The notes under the pieces: generated by a model | The model's input: the letters and a program-made list of their open reading frames with translations, nothing else | What the model was told of the DNA's origin: nothing | The model's database searches: none | IMG/VR virus record: IMGVR_UViG_3300032309_000331 | Coordinates: 1-39,421 of that record | DNA length: 39,421 nucleotides | Strand: one strand, 5' to 3' | Origin: a virus | Shown here: in pieces, positions 6,724 to 14,658 of the stretch | How positions within the stretch are numbered: position 1 is the stretch's first letter | Layout of the letters: the number at the start of each line of letters is the position of its first letter | Made by a program: the position numbers and the translations under genes

Positions 6724-7263
6724 TCAAGAATCAGCAAACGGGGTAGCAACAGTGCCGGTGCCCAGAACCGTGCCCGTCACCATGTACTTGTTAGCGGCCA
6801 CAGCAACAATCTGCACCCAAGTGCCAGCCACACCGCCGGTAGTGGTGCCGTTGAAGTTGATGAAGTCGTTGGTAGAAGCGGCAGTAAAGCCAACAGCAGC
6901 ACCAGACGAGTCGGTGTCAATAGACAGAACGGAGCCAACATACTTGTCGGTGCCGTCAGTGCCGATCTTCAGCGAGCTAGTAGAAATGGTGGTGGGAACC
7001 CAGATGGTGTAAACAACACCCTCGTTGTTCAGCGTGTTGGGGTCTTGGCCGGGACCAGAGGTGATGGGGTTGGTAGAGACGTTGATCGTCGGCAGGGTCA
7101 ACGTCAATGCCGCAGCCAAAGAGCCGCCAACAGCGATGATGCGACCGCCATGGTCAACGGGATTCAGCGTGGTGCTGGCCGTGATATCGACAACAGAAGC
7201 GGGGCCTTGTTGATAAATACCGCCCAGCGAACGGATGGGACCGGAGAAAGTAGTGCGTGCCAT
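6724..7263 (-). CDS. Beta-rich virion structural protein, first gene of the leftmost block
   Basis: A 179-residue protein beginning MARTTFSGPIRSLGGIYQQG. It is Gly/Thr/Ser/Val-rich with repeated beta-like segments (GGRIIAVGGSLAAALTLTLP, GTWVQIVAVAANKYMVTGTV). The style is that of phage surface, fibre or decoration proteins. It is the most upstream gene of the leftward block, so its promoter should lie in 7264-7430, which also separates it from the rightward acetyltransferase gene. Confidence 0.6.
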   Translation of the reverse strand: MARTTFSGPIRSLGGIYQQGPASVVDITASTTLNPVDHGGRIIAVGGSLAAALTLTLPTINVSTNPITSGPGQDPNTLNNEGVVYTIWVPTTISTSSLKIGTDGTDKYVGSVLSIDTDSSGAAVGFTAASTNDFINFNGTTTGGVAGTWVQIVAVAANKYMVTGTVLGTGTVATPFADS

Positions 7264-7346
7264 TTAAATCTCACATGCGAGTTGAGGTGCTGCTGTCTGC
7301 ATGTCGTCAGGCCGGGACCTGTCAGCAACACCGGATGACCCCGGAT

Positions 7347-7373
7347 TTGAGACAATATACAGAAAATTAAAAT
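7347..7373 (+). promoter_or_regulatory. Weak candidate promoter for the acetyltransferase gene
   Basis: TTGAGA at 7347-7352 and TAAAAT at 7368-7373 match sigma70 hexamers at five of six positions each. The spacer is 15 bases, shorter than the ideal 17. The stretch is the AT-rich part of the divergent gap between the leftward structural block and the rightward GNAT gene. Matches this loose are common by chance. Confidence 0.2.
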
Positions 7374-7432
7374 AAACCGCAACAAATTTTTGCGCGATGT
7401 TCAAGCTGGCTGTCATTTTTAGGCTTAAAAAT

Positions 7433-7876
7433 ATGCTCGTGACGTACACCATCCGACAAGTAGACGGTTCTCGGCAACACTGGGAAACCGTTTTGCGGGC
7501 GCTTCAAAAGAGTTGCCTGCCGGGAGACATTGTCCTCTCACCACGCGTCGGATGGTGGTTCGTTGCAACCGCTTCCGATGGCCGCTACGCCGGGTTTGGG
7601 GCGATGTCCCCCTCCACGCGCTGGTCCGATTGCGTGTATCTCAGCCGTGCGGGAGTGCTGCCGGAGTTCCAAGGGCAGGGGCTGCAAAAACGACTTATCC
7701 GCATCCGGCTCAAAACTGCCAAGGCGATGGGGATGAACTGGGCCGTCACCGACACGTACGACAACCCAGCATCCGGCAACAACATCCTCGCCTGTGGATT
7801 TAAGTTGTTTACCCCCAGCGATCCGTGGGGTGTGGGTAAAACCCTGTACTGGCGCAAGAAGATACACCATGAGTAA
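7433..7876 (+). CDS. GNAT-family N-acetyltransferase
   Basis: A 147-residue protein with the GNAT acetyl-CoA-binding motif: a beta strand (VYLSRAGVLPEF) leading into QGQGLQKRLIRIRLKTAKAM, the Q/RxxGxG/A pyrophosphate loop and following helix. The C-terminal part (GNNILACGFKLF) matches the usual GNAT motif B region. It would acetylate a small molecule or protein amine with acetyl-CoA. A start 36 bases upstream (7397) is possible; neither start has a strong Shine-Dalgarno sequence. It overlaps the following HNH-type gene by 8 bases, so the two are coupled. This plus-strand pair lies between two minus-strand late blocks, like a moron insertion. Confidence 0.8.
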   Translation: MLVTYTIRQVDGSRQHWETVLRALQKSCLPGDIVLSPRVGWWFVATASDGRYAGFGAMSPSTRWSDCVYLSRAGVLPEFQGQGLQKRLIRIRLKTAKAMGMNWAVTDTYDNPASGNNILACGFKLFTPSDPWGVGKTLYWRKKIHHE

Positions 7877-8252
7877 AAAACTTAAAGAGGCTAAACGTAA
7901 GTACAACAGAGAGTACTACCAAAAAAATAAAGTTACTATTAAAGCTCGCGCACTCCGTAACTATTTTTATGTTCGGTCGTTGTGGGAAGAGTTTAAAAGT
8001 ATGAATGCATGCGAGTTTTGCGAAAACAGTCATCCCGCTGTGCTGGACTTCCATCACCCGCCCGGTGTTGTAAAACTGGGGCATGTTTACACTTTTATTT
8101 TAAACAGTGACATACATGGCGCACTAGCGGAAGCCGCCAAATGCATCTGCCTATGTTCCAACTGCCATCGCATACTTCACCACGAACTGCGCATGGGAGA
8201 GAGGGTCGAAAAAGAAGTGCGTAAGAAAAAGAGGAAAAGTAAGGCCCCATAA
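7869..8252 (+). CDS. HNH-type endonuclease
   Basis: A 127-residue basic protein. After a Lys/Tyr-rich helical N-terminus come CEFC (near residue 44), LDFHHPP (a His-Me finger first motif), and CICLCSNCHRILHH (near 94-107), which supplies the NCH...H part. This CxxC...DFHH...CxNCHxxxH arrangement is typical of zinc-stabilised HNH nucleases. The ATG at 7869 is chosen over one at 7794 because it overlaps the GNAT stop in the usual coupled way. It may be a free-standing homing-type nuclease that brought the gene pair in, or a phage nuclease with another role. The gene ends 1 base before a strong terminator. Confidence 0.75.
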   Translation: MSKKLKEAKRKYNREYYQKNKVTIKARALRNYFYVRSLWEEFKSMNACEFCENSHPAVLDFHHPPGVVKLGHVYTFILNSDIHGALAEAAKCICLCSNCHRILHHELRMGERVEKEVRKKKRKSKAP

Positions 8253-8276
8253 AAAAGGGGGCCGAAGCCCCCTTTT
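8253..8276. terminator. Bidirectional rho-independent terminator
   Basis: Perfect 10-bp stem: AAAAGGGGGC (8253-8262), loop CGAA, GCCCCCTTTT (8267-8276). Runs of A and T flank the GC core, so it can end transcripts from both directions: the rightward GNAT-HNH pair (stop at 8252) and the leftward capsid operon (stop at 8294). Confidence 0.9.
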
Positions 8277-8293
8277 CCGTAGTTTCCGGTCGA

Positions 8294-9223
8294 TTAGGAA
8301 CCAGAAGAACCCCACATGCCGAGGGGATCAGACCAGCCGAACGAATAACGCTCGCGGGCCTTGTAGCGGACGTTGCCGGTGTCGAAGTCGCCGTCCATAG
8401 AGGTGGTCAGCGCTGCACGCTCAAAGTTCTTCATGCCGTTAGGAACGTCCGTGGTCAGGAACCAAGCGTTCGTGTCGGTCAAAAAGTGGTTAACGGTGTA
8501 GCCGCCAGAGATGGTGCCCAGTTGCTTGATAGCGTTGATGTCGTTATCAGTAGTCGAAACACGCAGTTCGGTGTCCAGCAGGCGCTTGGCAACGAACATC
8601 AGGCTCGGCGGGATCACCAGCTTGACAGGCTTGGCGGCGATCAGCAGTCCACGCTCATCGGTCCACGCAGCGATTTGAATCGTGGCGTTTTCCAGCGAGG
8701 TTTCGTTCAGATCAACGCCAGTGGTCGGGCTGTTGAAGTTAGTACCGCCGCCAACCAGCGGGTGACCAACACGGGTGCTAGAGGAGTTCACACCGAACAG
8801 CGACACACCGTCACCACCAAGGAAAGAACCGCTGAAGCCGTTGTTCAGAACGGAAGCGGCCTTGACCTGCTTGGTGAAAGCCATAGCACGAGCCAGAGCT
8901 TTGGTGTAGCGAGCAGACAGACTGTCGTACAGGTTGTCTTCCACAGCTTCTTCCGTGATGGAGAAGCCCAGAGCAATGGTTTCGTGGGTGTAGCGAGCAG
9001 TGAAAGCTTCCTGCGCGTTGTCGTAAGCGATGGCAGAGCCTTCGTTCTTGACAGGTGCAGCACCAAAACCGGCCAGCTTGGTTTCCTCTTCAAAGGAACG
9101 CTCAGACTTTTCGATTTCGTAGATTTCTTTGTGCTCTTCGCCGTAGCGCGAGTACTCCATACCGAACAAAGCGTTCAGGCCGGGAAGGAGTTCCTTCAGC
9201 AGTTGTGCGCGAGAAATTGCCAT
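8294..9223 (-). CDS. Major capsid protein
   Basis: A 309-residue protein of typical length for an HK97-fold major capsid protein. The N-terminus (AQLLKELLPGLNALFGMEYS) is the N-arm/helix, followed by the E-loop-like region (EIEKSERSFEEETKLAGFGA). The mid part (YTHETIALGFSITEEAVEDN) and later NGFSGSFLGGDGVSLFGVN, ERGLLIAAKPVKLVIPPSLM and the beta C-terminus resemble Mu-type phage capsid subunits. It is the last gene of the head operon, downstream of scaffold-like and decoration-like genes. A good ribosome site (AAGGAGTAACAT) precedes the ATG. Confidence 0.85.
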   Translation of the reverse strand: MAISRAQLLKELLPGLNALFGMEYSRYGEEHKEIYEIEKSERSFEEETKLAGFGAAPVKNEGSAIAYDNAQEAFTARYTHETIALGFSITEEAVEDNLYDSLSARYTKALARAMAFTKQVKAASVLNNGFSGSFLGGDGVSLFGVNSSSTRVGHPLVGGGTNFNSPTTGVDLNETSLENATIQIAAWTDERGLLIAAKPVKLVIPPSLMFVAKRLLDTELRVSTTDNDINAIKQLGTISGGYTVNHFLTDTNAWFLTTDVPNGMKNFERAALTTSMDGDFDTGNVRYKARERYSFGWSDPLGMWGSSGS

Positions 9224-9236
9224 TTTATGTTACTCC

Positions 9237-9839
9237 TTAGATGCCAACAGCGTTGGTGAAGGCGTGAGCGCCCGGGTTGAACTTCACCAGCACGTCGGGG
9301 AAAGCATCACCAACCGGCGAAGCAAAACCGATGATCTTGAACGCGGCGGCAGTGGTTACAACCGTGGACTCCAGAGCGCTGGTCGAGTTACCAGTTTGGG
9401 TAGAACCCGTGCTGGTGCTCTGCACAGCGGCAAAGAAAGTGTTTGCGCCAAGAGCGGCTTGAGTAAGAGTACCGTCAACCTGAGCTTGGAACGTCACTTG
9501 CGGGTCGGTGATCACGTACGCAGTCACCACGCCGGTGGTGCCGGAGGGGTAGTACTGGCCGTAAATCTGCTGACCTTGTGCGTTGATGTAAGAGCAGCCA
9601 ACAAAGACGCCCAGAGCGCCCAGAGAACTGCCGCCGAGGTTGTTGGTCGTCAAGTCTTCGCCCGTGGCGGTAGACAAAGCGACATAGCCTGCGGCGTTAA
9701 TGATAACGACTTGGCCGTTGAAAATGTTAGAAGCCAGACCTGCGGGGTTAATCAGGAACTGACTCGTAGCGCCAGCATAAGCCATGCCGTCGTTACGGTT
9801 GACGGCACGGAGGCCGTAGGGGGAAGCAGTAGCTGCCAT
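9237..9839 (-). CDS. Capsid decoration-like structural protein
   Basis: A 200-residue protein rich in Ala, Gly, Thr and Val (MAATASPYGLRAVNRNDGMA). It has alternating beta segments (FNGQVVIINAAGYVALSTAT) and an acidic-poor, low-Lys composition, as in small head proteins that bind to the outside of the capsid. It lies 13 bases upstream of the major capsid gene, the usual place for a decoration or cement protein. No conserved family was identified with certainty. Confidence 0.6.
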   Translation of the reverse strand: MAATASPYGLRAVNRNDGMAYAGATSQFLINPAGLASNIFNGQVVIINAAGYVALSTATGEDLTTNNLGGSSLGALGVFVGCSYINAQGQQIYGQYYPSGTTGVVTAYVITDPQVTFQAQVDGTLTQAALGANTFFAAVQSTSTGSTQTGNSTSALESTVVTTAAAFKIIGFASPVGDAFPDVLVKFNPGAHAFTNAVGI

Positions 9840-9854
9840 TTATTACTCCAAAGA

Positions 9855-10313
9855 TTACTTTGAACCAGAACCAAATCCGCTTCCGCGACTGGCCGACGAC
9901 TTGCGGTCGGCGAACAGAGGCATACGCGGGTCATTATTTCGCATGAAGCTGTTATCGACAGATTCCATCTGGGCGCGATTCTGGTTTGCGTAATATTCGT
10001 CACGGGCCTGCGCACGTTCACGGGGCATCTTGCAGAGCATGAGGCCGCCGAGTTCGACGTTGCCAGTTTTCGCATTACCTTCCAGCATCAGTTCCGGATG
10101 GTCCACCGCCTTCACCGGCTCCCAACCTTCACGCATCTTGGTAGACACGTTCGTGTTCTGGGCCTCACCAAGGACGTGCGTCGCAATCCAGCGATACACA
10201 TACCCGGGCTCGGGTGTCGGATCAGGAAGCGCGTTCGGCGGGGTGTACACCAAACGAGCACTTTTGTCGCGTGACACGAGGTCACGGGGGGTCCGAGTAT
10301 TAGTTTCAGCCAT
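9855..10313 (-). CDS. Head-region hypothetical protein
   Basis: A 152-residue protein starting MAETNTRTPRDLVSRDKSAR. A central WIATHVLGEAQNTNVSTKMR segment leads to EGWEPVKAVDHPELMLEGNA and GGLMLCKMPRERAQARDEYY, ending in a Ser/Gly-rich basic tail (SASRGSGFGSGSK). This sequence type is found in the head operons of several phages, between scaffold and decoration genes. It may be an internal head protein or assembly factor. It overlaps the scaffold-like gene by 8 bases. Confidence 0.6.
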   Translation of the reverse strand: MAETNTRTPRDLVSRDKSARLVYTPPNALPDPTPEPGYVYRWIATHVLGEAQNTNVSTKMREGWEPVKAVDHPELMLEGNAKTGNVELGGLMLCKMPRERAQARDEYYANQNRAQMESVDNSFMRNNDPRMPLFADRKSSASRGSGFGSGSK

Positions 10314-11274
10314 TCGATTTCTCCAGTTTCACTACTTCAGCAGCGTATTGCTGCGGGGTCAGTCCGTACTTTTTAGCCAGCGCAAGCTGCGTAGGCGTGA
10401 GTTGAACTTTCTTTGCACCCGTCGAACGAGACGCCGGGGCAACAACCGTCGTAGGCCGTCTGGAGCCACCGCCGGATTGCGGCTTAGATTCATTTCCAAA
10501 AACTTCCGGAAACTTGTCTTTCATGCGAGAGTCGATTCTCTCGAAGTATTCATCAGAGCGAGGGTCTACCCCCGTGTTCACTAGCTTTTGGTGCAGCCCC
10601 AGTGCGAAGCTGGTAAGTTCTTCAAACCCGTTTGCGCCGAACCACTGGTTTTTTGCCTGCCAGCTCAGGGTTTTTTGATCCAGTTCGGGTTGCAGATCGG
10701 GTTGCAGATCGGGTTGACGAGTAGTTTGTACCGCAACTTTTTGTTCTTGTAAAGCAGGTGCCCTAAAAGATTTGGCCTGCTGCACTTTCATTTTAGCTTC
10801 CATCATGGCCTCTTGGGCCGCGATGATGGCGTCGGAATCAAATGACTCGGTAGCTTGGCGCAACTGACTCTTAGCTTTTTCCAGCTCAGACTCAGCAACC
10901 TGAACTTGGGACGCAGCATATTGCTTAGTGCCCGCGTTTACATACTGTTTCAGCCGCTGGTTTTCATCAACTATATGCTGTGCAAGACGCTCTAGCTCTT
11001 GCTTCTCGCGCAGAAGAGATTCTTTGGCACGGCGTTCGTCGTGACGCGCATGGGTTAGCTCTTTGATGCGCTTTTTGACGTTATCCGAGTAGCCGTCAAT
11101 CTCGTCGTCGGTCGGGTCACTTACCTCACGCTCCAGCGGCTTACGGCCACGGTCGCGCTCGGGGGTGTCATCGACGATCTCAACCTCAACTTCTTCGGCA
11201 TCAACGTCGATTTTTACTTGGTTAGCTTCGACATTGTCATCGTCTTGCTCATCGGGGAACTTATATCCAGACAT
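10306..11274 (-). CDS. Scaffolding-like head protein
   Basis: A 322-residue acidic protein. The first 60 residues are Asp/Glu-rich (SGYKFPDEQDDDNVEANQVK, then a VDVDAEEVEVEI-like stretch). A long helical coiled-coil region follows (RRAKESLLREKQELERLAQH, then SELEKAKSQLRQATESFDSD). A QPDL-type tetrapeptide repeat precedes a C-terminal domain with a basic tail ending LALAKKYGLTPQQYAAEVVK. An acidic N-terminus, coiled-coil core and basic C-terminal helix are typical of capsid scaffolds, which guide assembly then leave the head. It lies upstream of the capsid gene. No protease domain was seen. Confidence 0.65.
   Translation of the reverse strand: MSGYKFPDEQDDDNVEANQVKIDVDAEEVEVEIVDDTPERDRGRKPLEREVSDPTDDEIDGYSDNVKKRIKELTHARHDERRAKESLLREKQELERLAQHIVDENQRLKQYVNAGTKQYAASQVQVAESELEKAKSQLRQATESFDSDAIIAAQEAMMEAKMKVQQAKSFRAPALQEQKVAVQTTRQPDLQPDLQPELDQKTLSWQAKNQWFGANGFEELTSFALGLHQKLVNTGVDPRSDEYFERIDSRMKDKFPEVFGNESKPQSGGGSRRPTTVVAPASRSTGAKKVQLTPTQLALAKKYGLTPQQYAAEVVKLEKSNG
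10687..10716 (-). repeat. 12-base tandem repeat coding QPDL in the scaffold-like gene
   Basis: GGGTTGCAGATC occurs twice in tandem (10687-10698 and 10699-10710) with a partial third copy. On the coding strand it gives repeated Gln-Pro-Asp-Leu between the coiled-coil core and the C-terminal domain, likely a flexible linker of variable length. Confidence 0.8.
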
Positions 11275-11283
11275 GAACTCTCC

Positions 11284-11718
11284 TTATGCGCGGGTTAGGC
11301 CGCGAGGGTCTTGAACAACACACTCCACCTGATCGTCGTTCAGGACTCGGAATTCTTTTCCAAAAATCTTGAATCGCGTTCCGGTGTAAGTACGCACGAG
11401 AACAAAGTCACCTTCTTTGCACCACGCACCCGTGGGGAACTTAGCGGTATCTTTGTACGCGTCGGGGCCGACTCGGAGCACGAACAACACCGTGGTGGCG
11501 TGTTCTTCTACTCGCATAGTCGCAGCATCTCGAACGAGGTCGAGGGACGTGCCAGCAATCTTCTCGTCAACTTCTGGGACGATGCAAAGCAACTTGTACC
11601 CGGCAGGCGTTGGCAGCGTCGTAGCCTTGGTTTCGTTGTCTGCGTCGGCCTCGGGGGCATCGACGGATTGAATTTGTTCAGGCAACAAAATGCCCGGAGG
11701 CAAAATGATTTCACTCAT
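11284..11718 (-). CDS. GroES-like co-chaperonin (Cpn10)
   Basis: A 144-residue protein whose last 105 residues follow the Cpn10/GroES pattern: PTPAGYKLLCIVPEVDEKIAG, a mobile-loop-like segment, VLFVLRVGPDAY, then a GD-containing turn (WCKEGDFVLVRTYTG), KEFRVLNDDQVECVV and a short tail. In GroES the matching elements are the base beta barrel, the VG turn, VKVGD and the final DILAIV strand. The N-terminal 40 residues are an extra acidic extension. Phage versions such as T4 gp31 replace host GroES so that GroEL folds large capsid proteins. It lies directly upstream of the scaffold and capsid genes. The call is by alignment of motifs by eye. Confidence 0.7.
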   Translation of the reverse strand: MSEIILPPGILLPEQIQSVDAPEADADNETKATTLPTPAGYKLLCIVPEVDEKIAGTSLDLVRDAATMRVEEHATTVLFVLRVGPDAYKDTAKFPTGAWCKEGDFVLVRTYTGTRFKIFGKEFRVLNDDQVECVVQDPRGLTRA

Positions 11719-11905
11719 TAGCTTGCTCTACTTTCTCTGCAAGGTCGAGGAGATGACGCTCTGCGGTGGCTAGACCTTGGATAACACCACAAAGTTTTTG
11801 GTACTCGTCAAAAGTGCGGCACGAACCGCCGGCGAGATCGTCGGCGTAGTTGTTCATGTCGTTGCGTATCTTGTCGCGCAATACGCGTGCGAAGTCTTGG
11901 ATCAT
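11711..11905 (-). CDS. Small helical hypothetical protein
   Basis: A 64-residue, probably all-helical protein (MIQDFARVLRDKIRNDMNNY; later RTFDEYQKLCGVIQGLATAE). It overlaps the portal gene stop by 4 bases and the GroES-like gene by 8, so it is tightly coupled. Small helical proteins of this type often accompany phage portal genes, but no function is known to me. Confidence 0.65.
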   Translation of the reverse strand: MIQDFARVLRDKIRNDMNNYADDLAGGSCRTFDEYQKLCGVIQGLATAERHLLDLAEKVEQANE

Positions 11906-14382
11906 TTAGTAGGCTTAGTCCTCTGTTGAAGTGCTTGCGCACGGGCTTGCGCCGCCACTTGGGCTTTGCTCTTTGCGATATCGACGCCCATGCGGGTGCC
12001 TTCTCGTTCCTGATTGGCGGCCAGAGTCATCATGTCTTTCTGAGTCTGCACCGTGAGCTTGCGGCCTTCCAACTCCATGCGCGCATCCAGCTCCTGCTTG
12101 CGCAGTTCGAGATCGTCTGCCTTGGCAGCCGCGTCGGCCAGCACCTTCTTCTCCTTGATCTCCAAGTCCTTCTGCTGCATCTGGAGCACCGGGTCTTGGG
12201 CTTGCTGCTGGGCTTGTTGCTGCGCAGCCACGGCTTGGTTCTGCTGGAGCAACTGCTGAGCGGCTTGGGCCATCATCGACGACAGCGCCAGCTCGATCTG
12301 CGGCGGCAGTTTCTCGTCCTCGGGCGGCAGGGGCATGCCGAGCTGCTGCTCAATTTTCTGGCGGTAGCCATACCCAACGTGCTCGGCAATGTGCGCCATC
12401 ATGGCCGCTTGGATCATCGGAGCCCGGGGGTTCTGTCCCACAAGCTGCATGATGATCGGGTCCTGCATGGCCGACATGTGCACCTTGATGTGGGACTCGT
12501 GGTCTTGGTACTGGAACGCTTTCATCGGCTCGCCTTTGAGGCAGGCCATGTTCTCAGCCACCGGGTCCTTGGGCTTCTGGTCCTCCGGCAGGGGCACAAG
12601 CTTGTCGGCGTTCTTGATACCTAACACCTCCAGCATCCCACGGTGGAGTTGCGGCAGGTTGTAGATGTCCGGCGCGGTTTGCGAGAGCTGAATGACCGCT
12701 TGGTACTGCACCAGTCGCTGGGATAGCGTGGCAGCGTTGGGGTCCGAAACGGGGATGACCTCCACCATGTCGTAGTCCGACTGCTTGATCTGACGCGGTG
12801 CGTCATCCTTGGTGTCGGGGTCGTAGGCGTACGCGTCGTCCGTGTAGTCGCGGATCAGGTTCTTGATCAGTTGCAGCTCTTGCTTGAGCGCGTAGTGCAC
12901 CCGAGCCTGCACAGCCGTGAGGACTTTGAGCTGGCGCTCGATCAGTGCCAGCGTGGTACCAACGGGAGCCTGTGCGGACATGTCGGACACTTTCATGTCC
13001 GCAGTCGCTGCGAAGCGCCGGCCCTCCTCCACAACCGTGTTCAGCAGGTTGAACAGCGTAGCCGATGGCTCCTTGTAGGGCAGGGGCAGGATGTTGTCCC
13101 GCAGAGCGCCCGAGCCAATATCGACATCCCTAAATTCACCGGGCGCAATCGGGGTGTCATCTCCCTTGATCCGCAGACCACGAGACTTCAGACCGCCCGG
13201 CAAGTTAGAGAGGGTACCCGCGTCGATGAGCTGACGCATCAAGCTGGTGGCCGAGTTGGCGAAGCCACCGATCAGGTGGAAGAGACCGAAGCCATACGCC
13301 CCGAAGCCCGGGATGTACTGGTAGTGCACGAAGTGCTGGCGCTTGAGATGCAGCTCGTCGGTCTCTTTCCAGTTACGGCGGATTGACAAAACAGTGTTCG
13401 TGCCACGGATGAACGTCACCACATAGGGCAGGTTGACGCCTGCGGGCTCCCCGTCCTCGTCCCGGATGCACAGCGGGTCCTCAGGGATGCACAGATCGAC
13501 GTGGGACTCCAGCAGGTGGAACCTGTCGTCGTTCAGGTCGGTAAAGCCCGTCTCTTTATCCTTGGCCTTGTTGATCTCGTCAATGGCCTTGTCCGGCTGA
13601 CCGATGTCCTCGTCGCGGTAGAACCCCGCCATCTGCAGCTTCTTGATCTCGTCCTCAGTCTTGCGCATCTGGTGCGTGACGCGGTAGCAAGTCTGGATGT
13701 CCGAGGTGCCGTAGGGCAGGAGGATGTCTTCGGCGGGGATGAAGATCGAAACTTGGCGTCCCAAATTGGGATCGAAGTAGACCTTCTTAAAGGCCGAGCC
13801 CGTGGCCGGCAGGCTCCACAGCATGCGCTCATGCTCAGGCCGGAACTCGTGCATCTTCTCGGTGAGCTGGTAGTTCATGTCATCCTGCACGCGGATCGAC
13901 ACTTCTTGCTTCTCGGGCGTTTGCTTGCCCACCAGCTTGGTGCGCACCGGGCCCTGTGCCGGGAAGGTTTCCGTGATCGTCTCGCTCTGGAAGCGCACAA
14001 CTGCTTCTGTGATCATCGGGTGGAACACGCCCGACGCGCCATCCCACGGTTCTGTGCGTTCTTCGATCTGCAGTCCGAGTAGCTTGAGCCCCGTGACATA
14101 CGCCTTCTCCCAGTCCTTGCGGCTGTTGCGGTCGTTGTCGATGTCGCTGGCCAACTCACTGGCCATCGTGGAGATGAACCCCTCTGGCAGGTACTCAGCA
14201 AGGTTAGCGTTGAAGTCGTCGATGGACGGCTCGCCCGGCTCAATACTGATCTCAAGATCGCCTGCGCGGATGTTTACTTCTTCGGGATCGATGATCTCAA
14301 TCTCGATGGGCTCCGCGCCTTCGGCCTCGGACTCTAACCCTTGCGAGGACTGAAAAAGCGCTTTATCGATGTTCGTGGCCAT
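11902..14382 (-). CDS. Portal protein (P22-like)
   Basis: An 826-residue protein, long for a portal but usual for the P22-like group. An acidic N-terminus is followed by the clip/wing-type core: DNDRNSRKDWEKAYVTGLKL, then TEPWDGASGVFHPMITEAVV, and a central region with YLPEGF and LSIRRNWKETDELH. The C-terminal third is a Gln/Ala-rich helical barrel and coiled coil (LLQQNQAVAAQQQAQQQAQD, then KDLEIKEKKVLADAAAKADD). In P22 this barrel extends into the head interior. The protein forms the dodecameric ring through which DNA enters and leaves. It is placed between the large terminase and the scaffold and capsid genes. Confidence 0.85.
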   Translation of the reverse strand: MATNIDKALFQSSQGLESEAEGAEPIEIEIIDPEEVNIRAGDLEISIEPGEPSIDDFNANLAEYLPEGFISTMASELASDIDNDRNSRKDWEKAYVTGLKLLGLQIEERTEPWDGASGVFHPMITEAVVRFQSETITETFPAQGPVRTKLVGKQTPEKQEVSIRVQDDMNYQLTEKMHEFRPEHERMLWSLPATGSAFKKVYFDPNLGRQVSIFIPAEDILLPYGTSDIQTCYRVTHQMRKTEDEIKKLQMAGFYRDEDIGQPDKAIDEINKAKDKETGFTDLNDDRFHLLESHVDLCIPEDPLCIRDEDGEPAGVNLPYVVTFIRGTNTVLSIRRNWKETDELHLKRQHFVHYQYIPGFGAYGFGLFHLIGGFANSATSLMRQLIDAGTLSNLPGGLKSRGLRIKGDDTPIAPGEFRDVDIGSGALRDNILPLPYKEPSATLFNLLNTVVEEGRRFAATADMKVSDMSAQAPVGTTLALIERQLKVLTAVQARVHYALKQELQLIKNLIRDYTDDAYAYDPDTKDDAPRQIKQSDYDMVEVIPVSDPNAATLSQRLVQYQAVIQLSQTAPDIYNLPQLHRGMLEVLGIKNADKLVPLPEDQKPKDPVAENMACLKGEPMKAFQYQDHESHIKVHMSAMQDPIIMQLVGQNPRAPMIQAAMMAHIAEHVGYGYRQKIEQQLGMPLPPEDEKLPPQIELALSSMMAQAAQQLLQQNQAVAAQQQAQQQAQDPVLQMQQKDLEIKEKKVLADAAAKADDLELRKQELDARMELEGRKLTVQTQKDMMTLAANQEREGTRMGVDIAKSKAQVAAQARAQALQQRTKPTK

Positions 14383-14383
14383 G

Positions 14384-14650
14384 TCAGATTTTCTTTCGTA
14401 GAGTCGCCCGGTTTGTGAACGGGTCGTACTTAAATGCGGTGGTTGGTTTGCCCGTGCGCGTCCGAGCCCTGTCCAGCGCGCGTTCTTCAGCAGTCATGGC
14501 GTCGCGGCGTTTGCCCTCAGCCGTCAGGTTTCCCTTGTCGTCCACATGCCCGCGCTTGCGCAGCACGTCGAGCGCAGCTTCTCTAGAACCCATCTGGGCA
14601 GACAGTCGGTCGATCAACTGGTTGCGCCCCATAAATTTCTGCGTTTCCAT
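14384..14650 (-). CDS. Small basic hypothetical protein between terminase and portal
   Basis: An 88-residue basic protein starting METQKFMGRNQLIDRLSAQM, then GSREAALDVLRKRGHVDDKG, ending in a Lys/Arg tail. ATG at 14650 with GAGG 8 bases before it was chosen over a TTG at 14662 overlapping the terminase stop. The RLSAQMGSREAALDVLRKRGHVD segment reads like a short helical DNA-binding or HTH-like fold. This is a common place for a small packaging accessory gene. Function not recognised. Confidence 0.65.
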   Translation of the reverse strand: METQKFMGRNQLIDRLSAQMGSREAALDVLRKRGHVDDKGNLTAEGKRRDAMTAEERALDRARTRTGKPTTAFKYDPFTNRATLRKKI

Positions 14651-14658
14651 GTCCGGCC

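Noticed and set aside
6454-7338. 294-codon plus-strand frame over the structural genes
   Set aside because: Arg/His/Gly-rich shadow of two coherent beta-rich minus-strand genes.
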